A DNA stretch of 64,000 nucleotides from Mycoplana dimorpha (GCF_003046475.1 NZ_PZZZ01000002.1:186001-250000), one strand, 5' to 3'; numbered from the stretch's first letter, positions 44,210-53,843 are shown. The notes: a model not told the origin generated them from the sequence alone. Numbers and translations: made by a program.

Positions 44210-45145
44210 ATGCGCATTGTGATTGCTTTGGGCGGGAATGCGCTCCTGAAGCGCGGCGAACCGATGACCGCAGAGACGCAGCGCCGCAATATCCGCGATG
44301 CCGCCATGGCGATCGCTCCCATCACCAAGGAACATCAGGTGGTGATCACCCATGGCAACGGGCCCCAGGTCGGCCTGCTGGCGCTGCAGGGCGCCGCCTA
44401 CAAGCCGGACGAAGCCTACCCGCTCGACGTGCTCGGCGCCGAGACGGAGGGAATGATCGGCTACATGCTCGAGCAGGAACTCGGCAACCTCCTGCCCTTC
44501 GAAGTACCCTTCGCCACGCTGCTGACCATGGTCGAAGTCGACGGCGACGATCCCGGCTTCGCCAATCCGACCAAGTTCGTCGGCCCCGTCTACGCCAAAC
44601 CCGACGCCGACCGGCTGGCGGCCGAGAAGCAGTGGATTTTCAAGCAGGACGGAGACAAGTGGCGCCGCGTCGTGCCATCGCCGATGCCGAAGCGGATCTT
44701 CGAGATCCGGCCGGTGAAGTGGCTGCTCGAGAAGGGGACGATCGTGATCTGTGCCGGCGGCGGGGGTATCCCGACCCTGTACGAGAAAGGCAAGGAGCGC
44801 TTGCTCGTGGGCGTCGAGGCGGTGATCGACAAGGACTTCTGCTCGGAACTGCTGGCGCGGGAGCTCGATGCGGACCTGTTCATCATGGCGACCGACGCCC
44901 AGGCCGTCTTCACCGACTGGGGCAAGCCGGAGCAGAAGGCCATCCATCGCGCCAACCCGGCATCGATCGGCGGTCACAGCTTTCCGGCCGGATCCATGGG
45001 GCCGAAGGTCGAGGCGGCGTGCCGCTTCGCCAGCAAGACCGGCAAGTCGGCGGCGATCGGCGCCCTGGCCGATATAGCCGCAATTGTCCAGGGGGACCGC
45101 GGAACGATCGTCAATGCGGCCTTCGAAGAGATGACGTGGCACTGA
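44210..45145 (+). CDS. arcC: Carbamate kinase
   Basis: Makes ATP from carbamoyl phosphate and ADP, the energy-yielding step of arginine fermentation. 311 residues of the amino acid kinase fold: [15 protein letters not shown] at the start, [13 protein letters not shown] near 46, and [12 protein letters not shown] and [11 protein letters not shown] in the C-terminal half. The start is fixed by the 2-bp gap after arcB. A strong hairpin lies 10 bp after its stop. Confidence 0.96.
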   Translation: MRIVIALGGNALLKRGEPMTAETQRRNIRDAAMAIAPITKEHQVVITHGNGPQVGLLALQGAAYKPDEAYPLDVLGAETEGMIGYMLEQELGNLLPFEVPFATLLTMVEVDGDDPGFANPTKFVGPVYAKPDADRLAAEKQWIFKQDGDKWRRVVPSPMPKRIFEIRPVKWLLEKGTIVICAGGGGIPTLYEKGKERLLVGVEAVIDKDFCSELLARELDADLFIMATDAQAVFTDWGKPEQKAIHRANPASIGGHSFPAGSMGPKVEAACRFASKTGKSAAIGALADIAAIVQGDRGTIVNAAFEEMTWH

Positions 45146-45154
45146 AATATGGGT

Positions 45155-45185
45155 CCGGGTCTGCCGAAACGTTCGGCAGATCCGG
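45155..45185. repeat. Strong hairpin between arcC and the NhaC-family gene
   Basis: Arms 45155-45168 and 45172-45185 pair over 14 bases (one G-U on the plus strand) around a 3-base loop; the core is TCTGCCGAA/TTCGGCAGA. No T-run follows, so full termination is doubtful. It may stabilise the arc mRNA or attenuate expression of the downstream antiporter. Confidence 0.65.
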
Positions 45186-45288
45186 AATAGGACATGCGCA
45201 CATCTAAGGGCCTGACTCGGGATCGCGTGAAGCACGTGACCCGCTTCGATGCCTGAGCGTGTGGCAGTTGCGGTTGTGGGGAGCCGTC

Positions 45289-46794
45289 ATGGTCGATAGC
45301 GGTGAACTCAGGGCGTCCGGCAGCGTCAAGACGCCGTCGGTGCTGGATGCGGCCGTTCCCTGTTTCGCGCTGATCGTTCTTCTGGCGCTTTCGTACCTGC
45401 TGTTCGGCGACACGGCGGCGCAGGGGCCGAACCAGGTGGCGCTTGCCTTCTCGGCGCTGATCGCCGCAGGCATCGCCTACAAGAACGGCATGCCGTGGTC
45501 CGGCATCCGTGATGCGGTCGTGCAAGGGATCGCAACCGGCCTGCCGGCGATCATGATCCTGCTAGCGGTCGGGGCGCTGATCGGCACCTGGGCCTTGAGC
45601 GGGACGATCATGGCGATGGTCTACTACGGCCTGAAGCTGCTGAGCCCGACCTACTTTTACGCCACTACGGCCCTCGTCTGCGCGGTGGTCGCCTTCGGCA
45701 TCGGCAGTTCGTGGACGGTTGCCGGAACGATCGGCATCGGCCTGATGGGGGTAGCCGCGCAGATGGGTCTGTCGCCCGCGATCGCAGCCGGCGCGGTCAT
45801 CTCGGGAGCGTATTTCGGCGACAAGGCATCGCCGCTGTCCGATACCGTCAATCTCGCCGCCGCCACGGCCGGATCGGACGTCTACGCGCATATCCGGGAG
45901 TCCCTGTGGACCTCGGTTCCGGCGCTTGCCCTTGCGGTGGCGCTCTTCGCCTTGCTCGGCAGGCCCGGCAATTTTGATGCCACCTCCATTCTCTGGGCGA
46001 TCGAGGCCAAGGTCAGGATTTCGCTTTGGGCCTTCCTGCCGCTGATCCTCGTCTTCCTGTTGTCGGTGCTGCGCGTCGCGCCGTTCGTCGCGATCTTTTC
46101 CGGAGCCCTGGCCGGAGCCGTTCTGGCGGTCATCCTGGATCCGGCGCGGGTGGTTGCCTTCGCCAATGCGCCGCAGCTTCCCACGGCGCTGGCGCTGCTG
46201 AAGGGCTGCTGGGCCGCTCTTGCCACGGGCCATACCGGGGCGACCGGTGAAAAGGCCATCGACGCGATCCTCAGCCGCGGCGGAATGGCGAGCATGATGA
46301 ACACTGTCTGGCTCATCATAACCGCGCTGGCGTTTGGGGCAGTCGTCGAGCATGCGGGGTTGCTTGACCGGCTGATCGGCCCGCTCGTGGCACGGACACG
46401 TTCAAACACCGGCCTCGTAGCAGCGGTGGCGGGCACGGCCGTGCTTTCGAACGTGGTCACATCGGATCAGTACATCTCGATCGCGCTCCCAGGGCGCCTG
46501 TTCCAGAGCGCCTTCGCAGAGCGCGGACTGGCCCCCGCGATGCTGTCGCGGGTCATCGGCGACACGGCGACGGTGACGTCGCCGCTGGTGCCCTGGAACA
46601 GTTGCGGGGCCTACATGTCCTCCGCCCTGGGCGTCGGCACGCTGGCCTATGCCGGCTTCTGCTTCTTCAATCTGCTCAATCCACTGGTGACGATCGCCTT
46701 CACCCTGCTGGGCTGGCGGGTGATTACCCTGCCGCGGGCCGAGAGCGTCGATACGAACGAACCGCCAAAGCCCCGCCTGCGGGTGGTACGATGA
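45289..46794 (+). CDS. NhaC-family Na+/H+ or amino acid antiporter
   Basis: 501 residues with about 11-12 membrane helices. Family stretches include GIGSSWTVAGTIGIGLMGVA near residue 140, SGAYFGDKASPLSDTVNLAA near 178, and DTATVTSPLVPWNSCGAYMS near 430. NhaC-family members exchange Na+ and H+, and some beside arginine-catabolism genes exchange amino acids. Being last in the arc operon, it may help pH balance or act as a second arginine/ornithine exchanger. The ATG after GGGGAG is preferred over the earlier GTG. Confidence 0.88.
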   Translation: MVDSGELRASGSVKTPSVLDAAVPCFALIVLLALSYLLFGDTAAQGPNQVALAFSALIAAGIAYKNGMPWSGIRDAVVQGIATGLPAIMILLAVGALIGTWALSGTIMAMVYYGLKLLSPTYFYATTALVCAVVAFGIGSSWTVAGTIGIGLMGVAAQMGLSPAIAAGAVISGAYFGDKASPLSDTVNLAAATAGSDVYAHIRESLWTSVPALALAVALFALLGRPGNFDATSILWAIEAKVRISLWAFLPLILVFLLSVLRVAPFVAIFSGALAGAVLAVILDPARVVAFANAPQLPTALALLKGCWAALATGHTGATGEKAIDAILSRGGMASMMNTVWLIITALAFGAVVEHAGLLDRLIGPLVARTRSNTGLVAAVAGTAVLSNVVTSDQYISIALPGRLFQSAFAERGLAPAMLSRVIGDTATVTSPLVPWNSCGAYMSSALGVGTLAYAGFCFFNLLNPLVTIAFTLLGWRVITLPRAESVDTNEPPKPRLRVVR

Positions 46795-46915
46795 TCCGGC
46801 GCCGGCCGGCCGGCGGGTTATAAGGTTGCGCTTGGGTGCGGTCGATCTCGCCTGAATTCTCCGCCGCGAGGTCGACAGAAAGACCGCCCGGAACGTGGCT
46901 TGGCCGGCTCAGTCG

Positions 46916-47260
46916 TCAGCTTGCCCGAAACATCGCCTCGGATGCGTCCAGTGGATCGCGGGCGGAAAACCAGCGAGCAGCCGTCGTGGCGAGCTTCGAC
47001 CCACCACTTTCGCCCCGGATCCGGTCGGCATAGACCACGCAGGCCCTTTGCCCCGAACCGTCGAAGGCGACCTCGAACCAGCCGTTCGGCTCGATCGGCG
47101 GATCATCGACGACCGTTGCGAACGCCTGATAGCCGGGCCCCTCGCAGTTCGAGAGCTCGCCTTGCAGGGCCTCGCTCAGTTCCGAGAAGGCAACCGGCAC
47201 CGCCGGCGACCAGAAGCTCTGGCCGTGGGTCTGTGCCGCTCGTCCACGCTTGTTCGACAT
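46916..47260 (-). CDS. Conserved-looking small protein of unknown function
   Basis: 114 residues, soluble. The segment PNGWFEVAFDGSGQRACVVYADRIRGE near residues 58-84 and TTAARWFSARDPLD look like a compact beta domain. It lies 34 bp downstream of the next small gene on the same strand, so the two are probably one operon. No family recognised. Convergent with the antiporter gene. Confidence 0.6.
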   Translation of the reverse strand: MSNKRGRAAQTHGQSFWSPAVPVAFSELSEALQGELSNCEGPGYQAFATVVDDPPIEPNGWFEVAFDGSGQRACVVYADRIRGESGGSKLATTAARWFSARDPLDASEAMFRAS

Positions 47261-47294
47261 GGAATACTGCCTGTCGTCTGGGACTGGTCCAGGT

Positions 47295-47591
47295 TTAATG
47301 CCGCCTCCAAAGCGACACGACTTTGATCTGGCTCAAGGCGTGCTCGAGTTCGCCTGCCAGACTGTCCACGAGGTTCTCGAACTCGATGCGGCGGGACTCG
47401 CGAACCGCATCGGGCAACTGATCGACGGAAAGAAGGGCCTGCTCGGCGGCCGCAAGATCGTCGCACAGGCCGCGGAACGTCTCGTTTCGGCCGATCAGGT
47501 TTTGGATCTCAGCCGATTGCGTCGGAAAGCGCCGGAGCGCCGACGCCAACCCTGCAGACCCACCCGGGTCGAAACCAGAGCTCTTCTTCAT
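47295..47591 (-). CDS. Small helical protein of unknown function
   Basis: 98 residues, largely helical and charged (EIQNLIGRNETFRGLCDDLA and RRIEFENLVDSLAGELEHAL), suggesting a coiled-coil or helical bundle. GGAGGT lies six bases before the ATG, which supports a real gene. It is divergent from the TPR protein gene across about 130 bp. Unknown function. Confidence 0.65.
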   Translation of the reverse strand: MKKSSGFDPGGSAGLASALRRFPTQSAEIQNLIGRNETFRGLCDDLAAAEQALLSVDQLPDAVRESRRIEFENLVDSLAGELEHALSQIKVVSLWRRH

Positions 47592-47720
47592 GGTTCACCT
47601 CCGGGATCGTACCGAAAATACCTCGGTCTCATAGTATTGTGCAGCACGGGCGCGCTGACGTAAGATACCGAAACATACGGGCGTGTGAGACGATCGGTCC
47701 TGCCCGGAGGAGAGTGGACA

Positions 47721-49469
47721 TTGACTCTTCCGGACTCTGCTCCGGCGGATGTCTCGGCACCGCCGACAAACAACGAAATCAGAGAGCAACTTGCCAGAAT
47801 CCGGTCGAGCCCGTCGTTCGACGCACCGGACCGGGCGCAGCGATTCCTCACCTATGTGATCGAGGAGGCGTTGCAGGGGCGGGCGGATCGCATCAAGGCC
47901 TATTCGATCGCGATCGAGGTTTTTGGCCGCGACGCGACGTTCGACGCGCAAAACGATCCCGTCGTGCGGATCGAAGCGGGTCGCGTCCGTCGGGCCCTCG
48001 AGCGCTACTATCTTCTTGCCGGACAGAAAGACCCGATTCTTATCACCATGCCCAAGGGCGGCTATGTGCCGGTCTTCACGCGCTTCAACGAGGTCGTGGC
48101 CGGCACGGGACGACCGCCGACGGCGCCGCTTCGTTTGCGAGAGCGTGGGGCCCAGTGGCTGGCCGGAGGAGTGCTGGTTCTGGCGATCGGCGTTGTCGTG
48201 CTTGCCACTCTGCCGGGGCGCGGGCGGGAGGTCGGAAGTGGCGGGCATATTTCCGCATTGAGCCCGGACATGCCATCGGTCGTCGTGATGCCTTTCGAGG
48301 ACATCACCGGCAGCCACAATACAGCCCTGTTCGCCAGGGGACTGACCGATGAGGTCATCGGTCAAATGGCACGCTTCAAGGAAATAGCGGTCATTGCCGG
48401 GCGGTCCACCGATGGTGCCGGAGCGGTGCAGACGGACCCGCCCAAGGCCGGCTTGCCGGTCTATGCCCTGGAGGGCCGGGTGCGGTCGGAGGACGACAAG
48501 CTGCGGCTTACCGCCCGCCTGGTCAGCCTGTCGGATGGAACGGTGATCTGGGCGAACAGCTACGATGCCCAACTCAACGTCCGCGAATTGCTGGATATCG
48601 AGGCCGATCTGGCCCGCGCGGTGGCGACGACGCTGGCGCAGCCCTACGGGGTGATCTTCCAGGCGGACGCGGCGCAGATGCTCCAGTCCCCGCCGGAGGA
48701 TTGGAAGGCCTACGCCTGCACCCTGTCGTACTACGGCTATCGCGCCGCCCTGAGCCCGTCGACGCATGCATCCGTGCAGACCTGCCTGAAGGATGTGGTC
48801 GAGCGCTTCCCGAATTATGCGACAGCCTGGGCGTTGCTGTCGCTCACCTATATCGACGAGTTGCGGTTCCGCTATCGTCTGGAGGCGCCGTTCTCGCCGC
48901 CGATCGATCTCGCTGTTGAAGCAGCAGATCGCGCAGTCGAACTCGATCCCCAGAACGTCCGCGCGCTCCAGGCGCAGATGCTGGCCTATTTCTTCCGCGG
49001 CGATGTGCCCTCGGCGCTCGCTATCGGCGAGCGTGCCGTGGGGATCAATCCGAACGACACCGAACTCAGTGGCGAATATGGTTTTCGCCTGGCCCTGTCC
49101 GGGCAATGGCAGAAGGGATGCGACATGGTGGCCGATGCGGTCCGCAGCAATCCCGGGCCCATGGGGTACTATCAGGCGGCGCTGGCGATCTGCGCCTACA
49201 TTGACGGTGATTACGAGCGAGCCGAAAGCTGGGCCCGCTCGACCGATTTTCACGACAATCCCCTCTACCATCTGGTTCTGATCGCAATCCTCGGACAGCG
49301 CGGCAATCTTGTTGACGCGGCGGCGGAACGGTCCTGGGTTGAGGAACATGCACCGGAGTTCCTGCACGATATCCGCAAGGAGATCAGCCTGCGGATTCAC
49401 CGGAAGGAAGATCAGGACCGGTTCTTCGACGGGCTGCGCAAGGCCGGTCTGCAGCTTCCTCCGGCCTGA
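47721..49469 (+). CDS. Membrane TPR protein with N-terminal regulator-like and TolB-like domains
   Basis: About 583 residues. The N-terminal domain contains NNEIREQLARIRSSPSF and DPVVRIEAGRVRRALERYYL, found in rhizobial proteins often named adenylate-cyclase-like TPR proteins. One membrane helix follows (WLAGGVLVLAIGVVVLATL), then a periplasmic FlgO/TolB-N-like region (SVVVMPFEDITGSHNTALFA) and TPR repeats to the end. A TTG at 47721 is preferred because GGAGGAG lies about seven bases upstream; a GTG at 47685 is the outermost alternative. It probably senses envelope state; no catalytic domain is present. Confidence 0.75.
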   Translation: MTLPDSAPADVSAPPTNNEIREQLARIRSSPSFDAPDRAQRFLTYVIEEALQGRADRIKAYSIAIEVFGRDATFDAQNDPVVRIEAGRVRRALERYYLLAGQKDPILITMPKGGYVPVFTRFNEVVAGTGRPPTAPLRLRERGAQWLAGGVLVLAIGVVVLATLPGRGREVGSGGHISALSPDMPSVVVMPFEDITGSHNTALFARGLTDEVIGQMARFKEIAVIAGRSTDGAGAVQTDPPKAGLPVYALEGRVRSEDDKLRLTARLVSLSDGTVIWANSYDAQLNVRELLDIEADLARAVATTLAQPYGVIFQADAAQMLQSPPEDWKAYACTLSYYGYRAALSPSTHASVQTCLKDVVERFPNYATAWALLSLTYIDELRFRYRLEAPFSPPIDLAVEAADRAVELDPQNVRALQAQMLAYFFRGDVPSALAIGERAVGINPNDTELSGEYGFRLALSGQWQKGCDMVADAVRSNPGPMGYYQAALAICAYIDGDYERAESWARSTDFHDNPLYHLVLIAILGQRGNLVDAAAERSWVEEHAPEFLHDIRKEISLRIHRKEDQDRFFDGLRKAGLQLPPA

Positions 49470-49616
49470 CCCTCTGCGCCGGTACGTTCGTCGGCCCGAA
49501 TCCGATGGAATTTACATGATGTTACGAGCCCGCGGGCCTCATGCGGGCTAGGATTGGGGTTAGCGGCCGCCGATCCGTCCCCGAACGGCGGGTCGCGTTG
49601 TGGCGGAGGTCTGGCA

Positions 49617-49964
49617 GTGTTCCTGGATTACTTTGCGCTTGGCGTCCTGCTTTTCATGGTGCTCACTATCTTCTACGGGATCATCGCGATCCATGACATT
49701 CCTCACCTGATTGCAAAGGCGCGCAACCATCCCCATCAGGACGCGATCCATATCGCCGGATGGGTGAGCCTCTTCACCCTCCATGCGATCTGGCCGTTCC
49801 TGTTCATCTGGGCGACGCTCTATCGGGAAGACCGCGGCTGGGGCATCCGGCCCGACGGCAAGCTGCAGGCCGAAAAAGAAGCAAATGCGGAAGTGGCGAT
49901 TCTTCAGGCTCGCGTTCAGGAACTTGAGGAGCAATTGAAGCTGAAGACGAGGGAGCCTGCCTGA
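49617..49964 (+). CDS. DUF3302 inner-membrane protein (YiaW-like)
   Basis: 115 residues. Two membrane helices (FLDYFALGVLLFMVLTIFYGI and GWVSLFTLHAIWPFLFIWAT) are followed by a C-terminal coiled coil. It matches the DUF3302 family, which is paired with HlyD-like adaptors such as E. coli YiaV. The GTG at 49617 is the start because GGAGGT lies six bases upstream. Its TGA overlaps the next ATG by one base. Confidence 0.85.
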   Translation: MFLDYFALGVLLFMVLTIFYGIIAIHDIPHLIAKARNHPHQDAIHIAGWVSLFTLHAIWPFLFIWATLYREDRGWGIRPDGKLQAEKEANAEVAILQARVQELEEQLKLKTREPA

Positions 49965-51121
49965 TGGACCTGCTGCTCATCCTCACCTATGCAGCGATCT
50001 GCATCGCCGTTTTTAAGATCTTCCGCATTCCGATTACCCAGTGGACCGTGTCCACCGCCGTGCTCGGCGGGATTTTCCTGATATCCGCCTTGATTTTGTT
50101 GATGAGCTACAATCATCCCTATTCGAGTGACGGGCGGATCTACTTCACCTCGGCGCCGGTCATTCCGGCGGTTGGCGGTCTCGTCGTCGACGTGCCGGTC
50201 GCAACGAACACGCCGCTGAAGAAGGGCGACGTGCTCTTCCGCATCGACCCGCGGCCTTACCAGTTTGCTGTCGATCAGAAGAAGGCGGCGCTCGCGGAAG
50301 CCCAGCAGGCGGTCCTGCAATTGAAGGCCGCCCTGGATGCCGCCACTTCCGCCGTGGAGGGCGCGAAGGCGAATAGCGATCGGGCGCAGAAGAGCTACGA
50401 AAGCTATCTGCAGATTTTTGAGAATTCCAGGGCACGCACCGGCGAGACGGCGGTGTCCGAATTGGAGGTCGAAAACCGCCGCGGCCTCTACCTGGCGGCA
50501 ATTGCAGCGGAGGGCACGGCCGAGGCGCAAGCCATGCAGGCGCGCCTTGCCTACGAATCCGATATCAATGGCACCAATCCGGCCGTCGCCCGTCTGACGG
50601 CGGATTTGCGCAACGCGGAATTCGAGCTCGACCAGACGACCGTGCGGGCTCCCAGTGACGGCTACGTCACCCAGGTTTTTCTCCGCCCGGGCATGATGGC
50701 CAATCCATTGCCGCTGCGGCCGGTCATGGTCTTCATCGACAGCGAGGACAGGATGCTCGCGGCCGCCTTCATCCAGAACTCCCTGCAGCGGGTCAGCGTC
50801 GGCGACGAGGCTGAGGTCTCCTTCAAGGCGGTGCCCGGCAAGATCTTCAAGGCCAAGGTGAGCGGCATTATCGATGTAATGGCGCAGGGCCAATTGCAGC
50901 CGACGGGCGCCCTGATCGACCCGCAGGCGCCCGAACGTGTCCAGCCCGGCCAGATGCTGGCAAAGATCGACATTCTCGAAGATACCAGCGCGTACCAGTT
51001 GCCAGGCGGCGTCGTCGCCGATGTGGCGGTCTACACGGAGCACTGGCATCACGTTTCGATCCTGCGCAAGGTTCTGCTGCGCATGAGCGCTTGGATGAAC
51101 TACGTCTTCCTGGAGCATTGA
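49964..51121 (+). CDS. HlyD/EmrA-family membrane fusion protein (YiaV-like)
   Basis: 385 residues. Two N-terminal hydrophobic segments are followed by a lipoyl/barrel-sandwich half (GGLVVDVPVATNTPLKKGDVLF near residue 68), a long coiled-coil hairpin to about residue 200, the second half (TVRAPSDGYVTQVFLRPGMM near 227) and a beta-barrel. It is a periplasmic adaptor anchored in the inner membrane. No efflux pump is encoded nearby, only the DUF3302 partner. Substrate unknown. Confidence 0.88.
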   Translation: MDLLLILTYAAICIAVFKIFRIPITQWTVSTAVLGGIFLISALILLMSYNHPYSSDGRIYFTSAPVIPAVGGLVVDVPVATNTPLKKGDVLFRIDPRPYQFAVDQKKAALAEAQQAVLQLKAALDAATSAVEGAKANSDRAQKSYESYLQIFENSRARTGETAVSELEVENRRGLYLAAIAAEGTAEAQAMQARLAYESDINGTNPAVARLTADLRNAEFELDQTTVRAPSDGYVTQVFLRPGMMANPLPLRPVMVFIDSEDRMLAAAFIQNSLQRVSVGDEAEVSFKAVPGKIFKAKVSGIIDVMAQGQLQPTGALIDPQAPERVQPGQMLAKIDILEDTSAYQLPGGVVADVAVYTEHWHHVSILRKVLLRMSAWMNYVFLEH

Positions 51122-51238
51122 GATGCCTCGAGACGGACGCCAGGATGAGCCTGGACGCAGGTGCCGGGTGAACGGAGGAAGGCGGGTTCCGGCGCATGCG
51201 CCGGTTGCTCACGTGCTTCCCCGCCGACGGGTGGCGAC

Positions 51239-52951
51239 ATGAGTTCCGGCTTCGAGCTGCCGATCTTCGCCGGTTTATCCGGTTATCGCTGGACCTGGCT
51301 GCGCAACGACGTCTCGGCGGGCCTTTCGATCGCCGCCGTCGGCCTGCCGAGCGCCATCGCCTACCCGGCGATCGCCGGGCTTCCGCCGCAGACCGGCATC
51401 TATGCCAGCATCGTCGCTCCGATCGCCTATGCCGTGTTTGGCAGATCACGGCGGTTGATCGTCGGGCCGGATGCGGGCACGATGACTGTCTTGGCCGCAG
51501 CCATGGCCGCGGTCATCACCGCCATGCCTTCGGGGGCGAAGCCGGATCCGGTCACAGTTGCCGCGATGCTTGCGATCGCCGTCGGCATCGCCTGCCTTCT
51601 TGCCCGTCTGTTACGGCTGGGCGTGCTGGCGAACTTCCTGTCCAGGCCGATTCTCGTCGGCTTCTTCGCCGGCATTTCGGTGTCGATACTGGTCGGCCAG
51701 CTTGGCCGCTTGACGGGCGTGAAGATAGAATCGGACGGTCTTGTCCCGCCACTCGTCGAACTGGCGGGTAAGGCGGCGATGATCAGTTGGCTCACCGTCG
51801 CCTTGGCGGTTTCGATGTTTCTGCTGCTGCAAGTAGCGACGCTGCTCAGGTCCCCGGTTCCGGGGCCGGTCCTGGTGGTCGTTGTCGCCGGCACGCTCTC
51901 GGCGCTGTTCGACTTCTCTTCCCACGGCATTGCCGTTGTCGGCGACGTGCCTCGCAGCCTTCCGTCCTTCTCGCTGCCCACCGTCACCGGGCTGCCGCTC
52001 GACAAGATTATCCTGGGTGCCGCGGCAATCTTCCTGGTCAGCTTCGGCTCCGGGATCGTCACGGCGCGCAGCTTCGGTGCGCGTACGGGCGAGCCTGTGG
52101 ATGCCAATAAGGAGCTTGTCGGTCTCGGCAGTGCCCAGGTGGCGGCGGGGCTGTTCGGATCGTTCCCGATCAGCTTTTCCGACTCGCGCACGGCGATCAA
52201 CCTGTCGGTCGGCGGGTTTTCGCAGCTTGCCGGGCTGGTGTCCGCGGCGGCGCTGATCGGAACCCTGGTGTTCTTCAACGACGCGCTGCGCATCATGCCA
52301 GTTGCCGCGCTGGCCGCGATCCTCGTCTCGGCCGCGCTCAGCCTGATCGACCTAGGCGAGTTGCGCCAGATCTGGCGCATCAGCCGCATGGAGTTCGCCT
52401 TCGCGATGATCGCGATGGGAGGAGCGATAAGCTTCGGGGTTCTGACCGGTGTGATCATCGCCATCGCCGCCACGCTCGTCTACCTGCTGCGCAACATGAT
52501 GTTCCCTCGGGACGCCTTCCTCGGCCGCATTCCCGGCCGGGACGGCTTCTACAAGCTCCATCGTATAGCGGACGCCGCCGCGGTGCCCGGCTTCGTGGTC
52601 TGGATCTTGCAGGGCAACCTGCTGTTCTTCAACACGGATTACGTGCGGGCCCGGCTGCGCGAGGTCGTCGACCGCCTGCCAGAGGAGACGCGCTGGTTCG
52701 TGCTCGACGCCGGCGCGATCGCGCAGATGGACAGCACCGCCGCGGCGATGCTGGAAGAGGTGCGCGCCGATCTGCGGAAACGCGGCGTTTCGCTGTGCCT
52801 GGCCGAACTCCACGCCGAGGCCAAGGCCCTGCTGGGAAGGGCCGGCCTGGTCGATCGCATCGGCGCCGACCTTCTGTTCGAGGATCTCGATGACGCGCTC
52901 CATGCATATCAGGCCGCTGAGACGGAGAGCCGGGCCTCTCGCGCGCAATGA
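51239..52951 (+). CDS. SulP family anion transporter with STAS domain
   Basis: 570 residues. The SLC26/SulP membrane domain (LRNDVSAGLSIAAVGLPSAIAYPAIAG near residues 18-45 and further helices to about 430) is followed by a cytoplasmic STAS domain with FVLDAGAIAQMDSTAAAMLEEV. Likely substrates are sulfate, bicarbonate or other small anions; the sequence does not decide. It ends 31 bp before ppk2 in the same direction, so co-transcription is likely. Confidence 0.9.
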   Translation: MSSGFELPIFAGLSGYRWTWLRNDVSAGLSIAAVGLPSAIAYPAIAGLPPQTGIYASIVAPIAYAVFGRSRRLIVGPDAGTMTVLAAAMAAVITAMPSGAKPDPVTVAAMLAIAVGIACLLARLLRLGVLANFLSRPILVGFFAGISVSILVGQLGRLTGVKIESDGLVPPLVELAGKAAMISWLTVALAVSMFLLLQVATLLRSPVPGPVLVVVVAGTLSALFDFSSHGIAVVGDVPRSLPSFSLPTVTGLPLDKIILGAAAIFLVSFGSGIVTARSFGARTGEPVDANKELVGLGSAQVAAGLFGSFPISFSDSRTAINLSVGGFSQLAGLVSAAALIGTLVFFNDALRIMPVAALAAILVSAALSLIDLGELRQIWRISRMEFAFAMIAMGGAISFGVLTGVIIAIAATLVYLLRNMMFPRDAFLGRIPGRDGFYKLHRIADAAAVPGFVVWILQGNLLFFNTDYVRARLREVVDRLPEETRWFVLDAGAIAQMDSTAAAMLEEVRADLRKRGVSLCLAELHAEAKALLGRAGLVDRIGADLLFEDLDDALHAYQAAETESRASRAQ

Positions 52952-52982
52952 CGAGCAGTTCACGTTTGCGGAGGAACGAGAG

Positions 52983-53813
52983 ATGAACAAGAAGAATGAC
53001 AACGACGCCGCACCTTCGTCCGTGCCGGACGAGAAGGAGAGCGGCAAGGTCAGGAACTACGAGAAGCAGATGGCGAAGCTCCAGGTTGAACTCGCCTACC
53101 TGCAGGCCTGGATCAAGAAATCGGGAGCGCGGGTCGTGATCATCTTCGAGGGGCGCGATGCGGCGGGAAAGGGCGGGATCATCAAGCGCATGACCGAACG
53201 CGTCAGCCCGCGCGTGTTCCGGGTCGCCGCGCTTCCGGCCCCCAGCGACCGCGAAAAGACCCAGATGTACATGCAGCGCTACATCGCCCATCTGCCTGCC
53301 GGCGGGGAAATCGTCATCTTCGACCGGAGCTGGTACAATCGCGCCGGCGTGGACCGCGTCATGGGCTTCTGCAGCGACAAGCAGGCGCGGCGCTTTCTCG
53401 AACTCGCGCCCCGCTTCGAGGCGGCGATCGTCGAAAGCGGAACCATCCTGCTGAAATACTTCCTCACGGTCAGTGAAAAAGAGCAGGAGCGCCGTTTCCG
53501 CAAGCGGATCGATGATCCCGTCAGGCAGTGGAAGCTCAGTCCCATGGACCTGGAATCCTATCGGAAATGGTGGGATTACAGCCGCGCTTACGATGAGATG
53601 CTGCGGGCGACCGATACCGACATCGTGCCTTGGTGGATCGTACCGTCCGGCGACAAGGAGCGGGCGCGCATTAATTGCATCTCGCACATCCTCAAGTCGA
53701 TCCCCTATGAAAGGGTCAAGTTCGACGGGCCGGAACTCGGCAAGCGGCAGAAGCGGCCCGACGACTATGAGGAGGACAGGACCCCGCACAGGACGGTGCC
53801 GGACGTGGCCTGA
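52983..53813 (+). CDS. ppk2: Polyphosphate kinase 2
   Basis: 276 residues. Walker A GRDAAGKGG is at residues 57-65, the lid and Walker B region DRSWYNRAGVDRVMGF near residue 118, and YRKWWDYSRAYDEML near 195. It is a class I PPK2, which phosphorylates nucleoside diphosphates (or runs the reverse reaction) with polyphosphate. Its location among stress genes fits energy storage under limitation. The ATG at 52983 is used; GAGGAACGAGAG lies before it. Confidence 0.94.
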   Translation: MNKKNDNDAAPSSVPDEKESGKVRNYEKQMAKLQVELAYLQAWIKKSGARVVIIFEGRDAAGKGGIIKRMTERVSPRVFRVAALPAPSDREKTQMYMQRYIAHLPAGGEIVIFDRSWYNRAGVDRVMGFCSDKQARRFLELAPRFEAAIVESGTILLKYFLTVSEKEQERRFRKRIDDPVRQWKLSPMDLESYRKWWDYSRAYDEMLRATDTDIVPWWIVPSGDKERARINCISHILKSIPYERVKFDGPELGKRQKRPDDYEEDRTPHRTVPDVA

Positions 53814-53843
53814 GCCGAGCGACTTTCCGTCCCGCCTGGTCGG

